DNA of 15,810 nt from an uncultured Clostridia bacterium (GCA_946539175.1 CAMNHH010000036.1:1-15810); one strand, 5' to 3'. Numbered from the stretch's first letter, positions 6,661 through 13,810 are shown. Numbers and translations: made by a program. The notes: generated by a model from the sequence alone, not told the origin.

Positions 6661-8102
6661 TGTCGGGCGTCTCCTTTCCTGGTCTCTCCGCAGAGGACCC
6701 AGGTCCCCTCCCAGTCCATCAGCACCTGGGTGGGATCCAGGCCCAGCTCCCGCGCGATGATCTCCTGGACCCTGGGGCCGCAGAAGCCGCCCTGACAGCG
6801 GCCCATGCCCGCGCCCACCCGGCGCTTGACGCCGTTGACGGAGACGGGGGGAATGGGGCTGTGAAGGGCCGCCGCGATCTCACCCTCGGTGACGGTCTCG
6901 CAGCGGCAGATCACCCGGCCCCAGCGGGGATCCTCGGCGATCAGCCGGTTCTTCTCCTGTTCAGACAGCTCGTGGAAGCGAACGCGCCTGCGGCTGTCGA
7001 TAAAATCCGCTTTTTCCTTCAGCGCCAGGCCCGCCTGCCGCAGCAGCTCCACCGCCTCCAGGCCGATGGCCGGGGCCGCGGAAAGGCCGGGGCTTCGGAT
7101 GCCCGCCAGATGGAAGAAGCCGGGGGCGACGGCGGATTCCTCGATGATAAAGTCCTCGCGGTCCGAGTTGGCCCGGACCCCGGCAAAGTTGCGGATGTTC
7201 TCCCGGAAATTGATCCCCGGCACGGAGCGCAGGGCGGAGGCCCGGACGAAGGCCATGCCCGCGGCGCTGTTGGCGGTGTCCTCCGGATCGGAGGGGACCG
7301 CGTTGGGGCCCACCAGCAGATTGCCGTGGACCGTGGGGGTCACCAGGACGCCCTTGCCCAGTCTGGAGGGGCACTGGAAGATCACGTGCTCCACCCGCTT
7401 GCCCTCGGCCTTGTCCAGCAGGAAATATTCCCCCTTGGCCGGCTTGATGCGGAAGCTGTGATCTCCCGCCAGGGCGGCGATCCGATCGGAAAGGGTGCCG
7501 GCGCAGTTCAGCACGTACCGGGTGCTGAAGTCCCCCTTGGGGGTCCGAAGCCTCCAGCCGCCCTCCAACCGCTCCACGGCGGTGACGGGGGCGGAGCGCA
7601 TCAGCTCGGCGCCGTTGCGCACGGCGGTCTCCGCCATGGCATAGCAGAGCTCCCAGGGGTTCACGATCCCCGCGGAGGGGGCCAGCAGCGCGCCCCGGAG
7701 CTCCGGGGACAGATTGGGCTCCAGGGCCAGGGTCTCCTCCCGGCTCAGCAGCCGCAGCCCCGGCACGCCGTTGGCAAGGCCCCGTTCATAGAGGGCCTTC
7801 AGGGTCCCGTCGTCCTCCTCCGTCAGGGAGAGGACCAGGGAGCCGTTGTTGCGGTAGGGCACGTCCAGCCTTGCGCAGAGGGGCCCCATCAGCGCGGTGC
7901 CCAGCACGTTGAGCCGGGCCATCTTCGTCCCCGGCAGGGGGTCGTAGCCCGCGTGGACAATGGCGGAGTTGGCCTTGGTGGTGCCGTTGGCCACGTCGTT
8001 GGATGCCTCCAGCACGCCCACCCGCAGATCGTAGCGGGCCAGCTGATAGGCGCAAGCCGCGCCGGTCACGCCGCAGCCGATGATCAGTACGTCGTAGTTC
8101 AA
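6657..8102 (-). CDS. GlpA-like glycerol-3-phosphate dehydrogenase, FAD domain plus C-terminal BFD-like [2Fe-2S] domain
   Basis: The protein has 481 residues. The N-terminal FAD-binding motif GCGVTG is at 9-14. It is followed by KANSAIVHAGYD at about 43-54, a hallmark of the GlpA/GlpD glycerol-3-phosphate dehydrogenase family. The C-terminus is a BFD-like [2Fe-2S] domain with ligands C399, C401, C436 and C441 (CRCE ... CQGGFC). The expected reaction is oxidation of glycerol-3-phosphate to dihydroxyacetone phosphate, electrons leaving through the iron-sulfur domain to the two downstream partners. The start codon is TTG at 8102, because residue 2 already begins the Rossmann fold and the GGGAGG site is 7 nt away; no upstream ATG fits. 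It is the first gene of the glp cluster. Upstream is a palindromic repeat and no convincing promoter. An alternative name is an L-2-hydroxyglutarate-oxidase-like dehydrogenase, but glpK in the same cluster favours glycerol-3-phosphate. Confidence 0.92.
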   Translation of the reverse strand: MNYDVLIIGCGVTGAACAYQLARYDLRVGVLEASNDVANGTTKANSAIVHAGYDPLPGTKMARLNVLGTALMGPLCARLDVPYRNNGSLVLSLTEEDDGTLKALYERGLANGVPGLRLLSREETLALEPNLSPELRGALLAPSAGIVNPWELCYAMAETAVRNGAELMRSAPVTAVERLEGGWRLRTPKGDFSTRYVLNCAGTLSDRIAALAGDHSFRIKPAKGEYFLLDKAEGKRVEHVIFQCPSRLGKGVLVTPTVHGNLLVGPNAVPSDPEDTANSAAGMAFVRASALRSVPGINFRENIRNFAGVRANSDREDFIIEESAVAPGFFHLAGIRSPGLSAAPAIGLEAVELLRQAGLALKEKADFIDSRRRVRFHELSEQEKNRLIAEDPRWGRVICRCETVTEGEIAAALHSPIPPVSVNGVKRRVGAGMGRCQGGFCGPRVQEIIARELGLDPTQVLMDWEGTWVLCGETRKGDARQ

Positions 8103-8107
8103 TCAGA

Positions 8108-8116
8108 TTCCTCCCT
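8108..8116 (-). promoter_or_regulatory. Ribosome binding site that fixes a TTG start
   Basis: AGGGAGGAA on the minus strand lies 5 to 7 nt upstream of TTG 8102, and no ATG lies at workable distance in the same frame before the Rossmann motif. This decides the non-canonical start of the GlpA-like gene. Confidence 0.8.
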
Positions 8117-8140
8117 GTATCGTGTCGTGTCTTCGGGCGC

Positions 8141-8193
8141 CGCCTCATCCGCCCCGGTGCGCGCACCGGGGCGCCATCCCCCTGTGGGGAAGG
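8141..8193. repeat. REP-like palindromic intergenic element
   Basis: A 22-nt perfect palindrome (8151-8172, centre GTGCGCGCAC) is flanked by CCTCATCC on the left. On the right is CATCCCCCTGTGGGGAAGG, itself a small CCCC/GGGG hairpin. The order 'CCTCATCC - GC palindrome - CCCC...GGGGAAGG' resembles short dispersed repeats seen between genes in G+C-rich gut clostridia; that resemblance is from memory. No T-run follows on either strand, so an intrinsic terminator is unlikely. It fills most of the gap between the zinc-ribbon gene and the glp cluster. Confidence 0.55.
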
Positions 8194-8205
8194 CTGTGTG
8201 GAAGA

Positions 8206-9393
8206 TCATTCGAATCTGCAGCGGACCCAGCAGAAGGCCTCCAGGTCCCCCACGATGGCGAAGACCCGGGTGGTGCCGGGCCCCACCGCCACCACATGGC
8301 CGCCGGCGTCCACCGTGCAGACCTCCTCGTCCAGGGACTTCCATTCCACAGGAGTCCCCACGGGGATATTGGTGACGGAGAGCACGAAATTCTCTCCCGC
8401 GGCGTTGAAGGTCATGTCATCCTTCACCAGCTCCAGCTCGGTCACGTTCAGAGGCGCGGCGGTGCTGACCGGCTCCTCGGTCAGCTCGCAGCTCACGGCG
8501 CATTCCGCGCTCTGGCTGCCGCAGCGGACCGTGATGACGGCGCTGCCGGAGCCGGTGACGGTGACGATGCCCACGGGGCTGACCTTGACCACGCTTTCGT
8601 CAGAGGAGCTGAAGCTGCGCTCGTCGGTGGTGCCCGCGGGGCTCAGGGTCACGTCGATCTGGGTCTGGGCCCCCAGGGTGTCGAAGCTCAGACTGGTCTG
8701 GCCCAGGGTGATGCCGGTGCAGGGCACGCTGCTGCCGTCGTTGGGCCGCTCGGCGCTGCCGCTGTCGGCAGGCAGGCTTTCGCCGTTCTCGCCGCCGGGG
8801 ACCTGGGTGGCAGCGGCGTTCTTTCCGGCCGCCAGCTCGTCATAGACGGACAGCTCCACCACATCCAGCTTCCAGAGCAGATAGCTGCCGCCCACCAGCA
8901 GGGCCGCGCTCAGCAGGACGGCGCTGAGGATCAGGAAGATTCTGGGTACGCTTCTGCGGTCCCGCCGCACGGGCTCCTCCGGCATGGGGCCCCGTCCGTC
9001 CCGGGCGGGGGACGCCGTAAAGGCAGGGTCCGGGGGCAGCAGCCCGTCCGTCGGCTCCGCTTCCTCCGCCAGGGCCTGCTCGGCACGCTTGGCGGCCTTC
9101 TTCTCCTCCTTCAGACGGCGCTTCTCCTCCTTGCGGCGGGCCTCCTCTTCCTCCAGCAGACGCTCCTCGTCGGCGTCCTGGATGAACTGGGCGTCTCTGC
9201 GGCGGCGGCGGGCCTCCTGCTCGGCCTCCTTGCGGTCCGCCCGGCGCTGCCGGCGCTCCGCCTCGGTGATGCGCTTGCGCTGGACCGGGTCCGCCGTGTC
9301 CACCACCTGGGGCGCCGTGCCGCAGAGGGGACATTTGGACAGCTCCGTGTCAAAGAGCTGCCCGCAGTTGGGACATACGTTTTTATTCAGCAT
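8206..9393 (-). CDS. Zinc-ribbon, coiled-coil, single-TM protein with two extracytoplasmic Ig-like (Big_2) domains
   Basis: The protein has 395 residues. A zinc ribbon opens it (C7, C10, C21, C24 in CPNC...CPLC). Residues about 35-112 are a highly charged Arg/Glu/Lys helix, probably a coiled coil. One TM segment lies at 151-174, preceded by RRDRR, which predicts the N-terminus inside. Outside are a low-complexity linker (about 185-222) and two bacterial Ig-like group 2 repeats (about 226-302 and 317-392). The first has the classic 'SSSDESVVKVSPVGIVTV' pattern. Big_2 domains are usually structural or adhesive, so a sensor or scaffold is more likely than an enzyme. The ATG at 9393 follows GGAGGAA. 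It is transcribed divergently from the kinase-like gene, which has the same inside-TM-outside plan, suggesting a joint envelope role. Specific function unknown. Confidence 0.85.
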   Translation of the reverse strand: MLNKNVCPNCGQLFDTELSKCPLCGTAPQVVDTADPVQRKRITEAERRQRRADRKEAEQEARRRRRDAQFIQDADEERLLEEEEARRKEEKRRLKEEKKAAKRAEQALAEEAEPTDGLLPPDPAFTASPARDGRGPMPEEPVRRDRRSVPRIFLILSAVLLSAALLVGGSYLLWKLDVVELSVYDELAAGKNAAATQVPGGENGESLPADSGSAERPNDGSSVPCTGITLGQTSLSFDTLGAQTQIDVTLSPAGTTDERSFSSSDESVVKVSPVGIVTVTGSGSAVITVRCGSQSAECAVSCELTEEPVSTAAPLNVTELELVKDDMTFNAAGENFVLSVTNIPVGTPVEWKSLDEEVCTVDAGGHVVAVGPGTTRVFAIVGDLEAFCWVRCRFE

Positions 9394-9430
9394 GGTTTCG
9401 GTTCCTCCAATATCAATTCTCTCATCTGTT

Positions 9431-9458
9431 CAGCAGGACAGAAAAGCAGTCCTTGCTG
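9431..9458 (-). other. Hairpin in the leader of the zinc-ribbon gene
   Basis: On the minus strand CAGCAAGGAC and GTCCTGCTG pair with one bulged A around a nine-base loop, in the middle of a leader of about 75 nt. No T-run follows, so it is not a terminator. A stability or regulatory role is possible but unproven. Confidence 0.4.
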
Positions 9459-9474
9459 GAGTTCTCTACCTTAT

Positions 9475-9503
9475 ATCATAGCATTTTCTTTCAAATAAAA
9501 CAA
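9475..9503 (-). promoter_or_regulatory. Sigma-A promoter for the zinc-ribbon gene
   Basis: On the minus strand, -35 TTGTTT (9498-9503) and -10 TATGAT (9475-9480) are separated by 17 nt, with TGC directly before the -10 (extended -10). Predicted transcription start is near 9468. Confidence 0.75.
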
Positions 9504-9510
9504 TATGTTA

Positions 9511-9539
9511 TTGCTTTTTTTTTATTTTTGGAGTAAGAT
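9511..9539 (+). promoter_or_regulatory. Sigma-A promoter for the kinase-like gene
   Basis: -35 TTGCTT (9511-9516), a 17-nt T-rich spacer, and -10 TAAGAT (9534-9539). Start is expected near 9546, giving a leader of about 30 nt. The two divergent -35 boxes are only 7 bp apart, so one bound regulator could affect both genes. Confidence 0.65.
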
Positions 9540-9557
9540 AGAGTCGATATTTTGTCG

Positions 9558-9568
9558 AAAAGGAGGAG
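9558..9568 (+). promoter_or_regulatory. Ribosome binding site deciding the kinase start
   Basis: AAAAGGAGGAG sits 7 nt before ATG 9576. A TTG in the same frame at 9552 would place this site inside the coding region and has no Shine-Dalgarno of its own, so ATG 9576 is used. Confidence 0.85.
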
Positions 9569-9575
9569 TACGACC

Positions 9576-12326
9576 ATGCTTGACCACAAGGTTTCTCCGC
9601 TTCTGGACGCCATGGAAGTGGGAGAATGCTTCGCCCGCCACAACGGCGCCAGCTGTTATCGGATCGTGCATCCGGATTCGGGCCGTGAGTTTGTACTCAA
9701 ACATATTTCCATTCCCGCAGCCCCGGAGCAGGTGGAGGCTCTGCTGCTCACCGGCGCCTACTCCAGCGAGGAGGAGGCCGACGCCTACTACCGCAAGGAG
9801 GCGGAGGCTCTGGTGCAGGAGGCCGAGGCCCGGAAAAAGCTGCTGGACTGCCCTTACATCCTGCCCTTCCTGGGGGTCCAGATGGAGAAAAAGGAGGGCG
9901 TGGGCTACGACGTCTACGCCGTGCTGCCCAAGCGCCACTCCCTGCAAAGCTATCTGGCGGAAAACGCCGTGTCCCATCTGCGGGGCATCAACATGGGCAT
10001 CGACCTCTGCGCCGCCCTCAGCGCCCTGCGGGAGGAGGGCTACGTCCACGGCAATCTGAAGCCCGGCAACGTATTTTTCTCCGACAGCGGCCGCTTCCTG
10101 CTGGGGGACTTCGGTCTGATCCCCACGGAGGACATGCAGTACGCCGTGCTGCCGGAGCAGTACCGCAGCAGCTACTCCGCCCCGGAGCTCAGCGGCATTC
10201 TGGGCGGCGTCAACGCCACGGTGGATCTCTACTCCCTGGGCATGATCCTCTACCGGATCTACAATGGCAACCATGCCCCCTTTGAGGACGAGAACACCTC
10301 CGCCAAGGCCGCCGACGCCAAGCGGGTGGCCGGCGAGGCCCTGCCCGCCCCCCTCTACGCCGACTACGAGCTGGCGGAGATCATCCGCAAGGCCTGCGCC
10401 TTCGACCCCGCCGAGCGCTTCCAGAGCCCGGAGGAGATGCGGGTAGAGCTGGAGCAGTATATGCGCCGCAACGCCGTCAGCGACCATCTGATCGTGCCGC
10501 CCCTGGTGACGGACGAGGCCCCTCTCTCCCCCGAGGCCGCCCAGGAGCAGCCGGAGCCGGTGCGCTTTGCCGACCCGGAGCAGCTGGACGAGGGCTTCAA
10601 GAAGACCTTTGCCCCGGAGGAGGCCCCCAAGCCCCCCAAGGAAAAGAAGGACCGCAAACGCCGGAGGGATGAGGAGCCCCTGCCCATCTCCGACCAGCCC
10701 ATTCTGTCGGACGAGCCGCCCCAGCTGGCGGCGGACCGCCGCCGTCTGGCCCAGAAGCTGAAGCAGGCCCAAAAGCGGCGCAGACGCGCCTGGATCCTCT
10801 TTGCCTGCGCCATGGCCCTGGTGGTGCTGCTGATCGGTCTGTACGAGTTCACCGACCTGGGCAACGGCCTGTGGCACTACTTCGTCACGGTGGACCGGCT
10901 CCAGGTCAGCGACGTGACCGCCGACAGCCTGCGTCTCAGCGTCAGCACCAACGCCGACCCGGACGATTTCCTGGCCGTCTGCCAGGACGCCCACGGCAAT
11001 TCCTTCACCGGACACTTTGAAAACGGCGCGGCGGACTTCACCGGTCTGCTGCCCAACACCGAATACAGCCTGCGGGTGGAGCTTCCGGGCCTGCACAAGC
11101 TCTCCGGCGCCACCACCGCCACCGCCGTCACCAAGGCCCGCACGGAGATCCTCCGCTTTGAGGCCGCCCCCGGCAGCCAGGACGGCAGCGTTCGTCTGCA
11201 TCTGAGTCTCAAGGACCCGGAAAGCGCCCCCGCCTTCTGGAATCTGGCCTACGGCAAGACCGGCGGCGAACAGACCGCTGTCTCCTTCACCGGCGACAGC
11301 TATGAGATCACCGGGCTGGAGAACGGCGCGGAATACAGCTTCACCCTGATCTCCGGCGACAATCTCTATCTGGCCGGGCAGACCGAGACCGTCTTCACCC
11401 CCATCCGCAGCATCAAGGCGGAGGAGCTGAAGCTGGAATCCGTCCGGGACGGGGACGCCCTGGTGAGCTGGCGCTGCCTGACGGAGCTGCCCGAGGCCTG
11501 GACCCTGGTGTGCAAGGACCCGGAGGGCAAGGAGCTGCCCGTGGAGCTCCACGAGGCCGTGCGGCAGGAGGCCCTCTGGTACTGCTCCGCCACCGTCCCC
11601 GGCATCGCGCCCAACGTCAGCTACGCCCTGGAGCTCAGCGCCGCGGGCCTCAGCGAGCCCCTGCGGCTGGAGCTGAAGGATGATCTGATTACCCTGGACG
11701 GCTTCACCGCCGAGGCCACCGCCGACGGCATCTCCCTGCGCTGGACCGCCAGCCGGGAGCCCGAGGCGGGCTGGCGTCTGAGCGCCGCCTTCGGCAACGG
11801 ACAGAAGATCGAGGACACGGTGCAGGGCGATCACTGCCTGCTGGCGGTGCTGCCGGACACCGAATACACCGTCACCCTGGAGGCCGCCGACGGCTCCACC
11901 CTGGAGGGCGCCAACAGCATCACCATCCGCAGCCAGTACACCCAGCGCTACGTCCAGCGGGGTCTGGACCAGCGCACCACCATCGGCACCTACTACACCC
12001 CCGACAAGGAGGATTGGAGCTTTGCCGACCTGGGCGGCGGCACCATCACCTACCGGCACGACGACAAGATCACCTTCGTCATCACCGCCCCGGTGAACCC
12101 CACTGCCAGCGAGGACAGCGTCACCATCCACTACGTGATCCGAAACACCGCCACCAACGAGGTGGTGAACATCCTGCAGGAGAAGGCCGTCTGGAACAGC
12201 CTCTGGACCGGAAACCGCTGGTACGGTCAGATCCCCTGGATCCCCGAGACCCCCGGCGGCTACAGCTTCTCCATCTACATCGACAGCCAGCGGGTGGGCA
12301 CCATCCCCTTCACCCTGGTGGGCTGA
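9576..12326 (+). CDS. Single-TM Ser/Thr kinase-like protein (probable pseudokinase) with extracytoplasmic FN3-like repeats
   Basis: The protein has 916 residues. Residues 14-295 are a eukaryotic-type kinase fold. The ATP-binding Lys is K42 (EFVLK), the catalytic loop reads HGNLKPGN (158-165), DFG is at 178-180 and APE at 202-204. The aspartate expected in the catalytic loop (H-R/G-D) is N160, and the glycine-rich loop is degenerate (RHNGASCY), so phosphotransfer is doubtful. A Pro/Glu/Lys/Arg-rich linker (300-403) leads to one TM segment (405-423). Outside are about four fibronectin-III-like repeats, each with a 'LLPNTEYSLRVE'-type strand near 491, 581, 678 and 759, and a distinct C-terminal beta domain (about 785-916). 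PASTA repeats, usual in Firmicutes PrkC/StkP kinases, are absent. It is monocistronic, divergent from the zinc-ribbon/Ig gene, and ends at a strong terminator. It could sense wall or ligand outside and signal inside by binding. Confidence 0.85.
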   Translation: MLDHKVSPLLDAMEVGECFARHNGASCYRIVHPDSGREFVLKHISIPAAPEQVEALLLTGAYSSEEEADAYYRKEAEALVQEAEARKKLLDCPYILPFLGVQMEKKEGVGYDVYAVLPKRHSLQSYLAENAVSHLRGINMGIDLCAALSALREEGYVHGNLKPGNVFFSDSGRFLLGDFGLIPTEDMQYAVLPEQYRSSYSAPELSGILGGVNATVDLYSLGMILYRIYNGNHAPFEDENTSAKAADAKRVAGEALPAPLYADYELAEIIRKACAFDPAERFQSPEEMRVELEQYMRRNAVSDHLIVPPLVTDEAPLSPEAAQEQPEPVRFADPEQLDEGFKKTFAPEEAPKPPKEKKDRKRRRDEEPLPISDQPILSDEPPQLAADRRRLAQKLKQAQKRRRRAWILFACAMALVVLLIGLYEFTDLGNGLWHYFVTVDRLQVSDVTADSLRLSVSTNADPDDFLAVCQDAHGNSFTGHFENGAADFTGLLPNTEYSLRVELPGLHKLSGATTATAVTKARTEILRFEAAPGSQDGSVRLHLSLKDPESAPAFWNLAYGKTGGEQTAVSFTGDSYEITGLENGAEYSFTLISGDNLYLAGQTETVFTPIRSIKAEELKLESVRDGDALVSWRCLTELPEAWTLVCKDPEGKELPVELHEAVRQEALWYCSATVPGIAPNVSYALELSAAGLSEPLRLELKDDLITLDGFTAEATADGISLRWTASREPEAGWRLSAAFGNGQKIEDTVQGDHCLLAVLPDTEYTVTLEAADGSTLEGANSITIRSQYTQRYVQRGLDQRTTIGTYYTPDKEDWSFADLGGGTITYRHDDKITFVITAPVNPTASEDSVTIHYVIRNTATNEVVNILQEKAVWNSLWTGNRWYGQIPWIPETPGGYSFSIYIDSQRVGTIPFTLVG

Positions 12327-12335
12327 GCAGCATAC

Positions 12336-12373
12336 AAAAAACGATCCGCCGCGGAAACGGCGGATCGTTTTTT
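12336..12373. terminator. Bidirectional intrinsic terminator between the kinase-like gene and trxB
   Basis: CGATCCGCC (12342-12350) and GGCGGATCG (12359-12367) form a nine-pair stem, flanked by A6 on the left and T6 on the right. It therefore has a U-tract when read from either side. It lies 9 nt after the kinase stop and 6 nt after the trxB stop, serving both convergent genes. Confidence 0.95.
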
Positions 12374-12379
12374 ATTGGG

Positions 12380-13288
12380 TCAGGCGTTCAGATACTTGAC
12401 GGCCTCCGTGGCGGCCACGGCGCCGTCGGCGGCGGCGGTGACCAGCTGGCGGACCTCCTTGGTCCGGTTGTCCCCGGCCACGAAGACGCCGGGGATCCTG
12501 GTATGGCAGTTCTCCCCCGCCACGGCGTAGCCGGCGGCGTCCAGCTCGATCAGCTCCCGGAAGCCCTCGTTCTCGGGGATCCGGCCCACGGCCACGAAGA
12601 GCCCCTTGAGCTCGATGCTCCGAACCTCGCCGCTGCGCTTATCGGTGACCTCGATGCCGGAGAGCCGCTTGTCCCCCAGCAGGGCAGTGACGTTGGAATT
12701 GTAGACGAACTCCACGTTCTCCTTCTCCCGGAGCCGGGCCACGGTGGCCTCCTCCCCCCGGAAGGAATCCCGCCGGTGGATCAGGTACACCTTGTTGGCC
12801 AGCTCCGCCAGATAGAGGGCGTCCTCCAGGGCGGTGTTGCCGCCGCCCACAACGGCTACGTCCCGCTTGCGGAAGAAGTTGCCGTCGCAGGTGGCGCAGT
12901 AGGAGACGCCCCGGCCCGTCAGCTCCTGCTCCCGGGCCACGCCCAGCTTCCGGTTCTCGGAACCGGTGGCCAGGATCACAGCCCCGGCCTCATACTCCGC
13001 CAGGGTCGTGCGGAGCTTCTTGGTCCTGCCCAGATCCTCCAGGCCGGTGACCTTCTCCAGCTTCACCTCGGCGCCCAGGTCCGTGGCCTGCTTGTAAAGA
13101 TCGTTGGCGAAGTCGGCCCCGGAGATGTGGGCCACCACGGGATAGTTCTCGATGTCGGGGGTGTTGATGATCTGGCCGCCCCAGGCCTTGGCCTCCAGCA
13201 CCAGCACGGTCTTGGCCGCCCGCCGGGCATAGATGGCGGCAGTCAGCCCGGCAGGTCCGGCGCCGACAATCGCGATGTCATAATACAT
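12380..13288 (-). CDS. trxB: Thioredoxin reductase (NADPH)
   Basis: This 302-residue cytoplasmic flavoenzyme uses NADPH to reduce thioredoxin. It is the usual length for low-molecular-weight bacterial TrxB. The FAD motif GAGPAG is at 10-15, the redox-active pair C131/C134 in CATCDG, the NADPH fold GGGNTA at 148-153, HRRDSFR at 171-177, and the FAD-contacting GVFVAGD ends at 272. The ATG at 13288 follows CAGGAGGG; the frame is open further upstream, but MYYDIAIVGAGPAG is the natural N-terminus. It lies 150 bp downstream of trxA on the same strand with no clear promoter between, so it is probably expressed from the trxA promoter. Its likely electron acceptors are the adjacent TrxA and, through it, the peroxidase. 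Confidence 0.97.
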   Translation of the reverse strand: MYYDIAIVGAGPAGLTAAIYARRAAKTVLVLEAKAWGGQIINTPDIENYPVVAHISGADFANDLYKQATDLGAEVKLEKVTGLEDLGRTKKLRTTLAEYEAGAVILATGSENRKLGVAREQELTGRGVSYCATCDGNFFRKRDVAVVGGGNTALEDALYLAELANKVYLIHRRDSFRGEEATVARLREKENVEFVYNSNVTALLGDKRLSGIEVTDKRSGEVRSIELKGLFVAVGRIPENEGFRELIELDAAGYAVAGENCHTRIPGVFVAGDNRTKEVRQLVTAAADGAVAATEAVKYLNA

Positions 13289-13317
13289 AGAATTGCCCTC
13301 CTGTATTGGTGGGAAGT

Positions 13318-13437
13318 ATGCCCGGCGGCATAGGAAGCGCGCCTGACGGCCCATGCAGTATCTCTTTCAGCGATATTCCGGCATCTGCGGCCGGAGCGCG
13401 TCTTCCTACCCGCGCCGGCGGAGCCTTCCCCCTCCGC
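13318..13437 (-). other. Structured spacer between trxA and trxB with three small hairpins
   Basis: Three inverted repeats occupy this non-coding gap: GCGGAG/CTCCGC (13418-13437, directly after the trxA stop), TCCGGC/GCCGGA (13377-13395), and ATGCC/GGCAT (13318-13331). None is followed by a T-run on the minus strand, so read-through from trxA to trxB is expected. They may adjust mRNA stability or relative expression. No gene is visible here. Confidence 0.45.
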
Positions 13438-13438
13438 G

Positions 13439-13747
13439 TCAGCCCAGCAGCTGCTCGATGCTTTCCCTGGGCACCAGGCCAACGCTGCGGTCCACCTCGG
13501 CGCCATCCTTGAAGAGCACCAGGCAGGGGATGGAGAAAACGCCGTACTCCTCGGCCAGGTCCATGTTCTCGTCGATGTCCACGCCCACCACGGTCACGTC
13601 GCTCCGCTCGGCAGCCAGCTGCTCCAGCGTGGGCTTCAGCATCCGGCAGGGGCCGCACCAGGTGGCGTTGAAGTCCACCAGCACCGGCTTCTCAGATTTG
13701 AGGACCACTTCCTCAAAATCAGCACTCATAATTTCCTGAATCGCCAT
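13439..13747 (-). CDS. trxA: Thioredoxin
   Basis: This 102-residue cytoplasmic disulfide reductant contains the classical active site WCGPC (W30, C31, C34) within a standard-length single-domain thioredoxin. The cis-proline loop reads SIPC: P74 is followed by C75 where most thioredoxins have Thr. This extra cysteine beside the active site is unusual. The ATG at 13747 follows AAGGAGG at good spacing, and the gene has its own promoter. It sits between the peroxidase gene and thioredoxin reductase, so it is likely the link carrying electrons from TrxB to the peroxidase and other targets. Confidence 0.96.
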   Translation of the reverse strand: MAIQEIMSADFEEVVLKSEKPVLVDFNATWCGPCRMLKPTLEQLAAERSDVTVVGVDIDENMDLAEEYGVFSIPCLVLFKDGAEVDRSVGLVPRESIEQLLG

Positions 13748-13781
13748 AGTATTATCCTCCTTGGTTGGTTTTGATGCTTCG

Positions 13782-13810
13782 ATGATAGCACAGCTTCGGG
13801 CTGTTGTAAA
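13782..13810 (-). promoter_or_regulatory. Sigma-A promoter for trxA-trxB
   Basis: On the minus strand, -35 TTTACA (13805-13810) and -10 TATCAT (13782-13787) are 17 nt apart, with TGC before the -10. The spacer contains ACAGC/GCTGT as a short inverted repeat with loop CCGAA, which could be a regulator site or a weak gpx 3' hairpin. The promoter begins just 8 bp after the gpx stop codon. Confidence 0.75.

Noticed and set aside
8151..8172. Perfect GC palindrome considered as a terminator for the zinc-ribbon gene
   Set aside because: There is no T-run after the stem on either strand, and the flanking words fit a repeat element better. Read-through into the glp cluster remains possible.
9552..9575. 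TTG start for the kinase-like gene
   Set aside because: AAAAGGAGGAG lies inside that extension and directly serves ATG 9576.
9522..12131. An 869-codon open frame on the minus strand opposite the kinase-like gene
   Set aside because: It has low-complexity Gly/Val/Gln/Leu composition, lies opposite a gene with clear kinase motifs, a ribosome binding site and a terminator, and would run through both divergent promoters.
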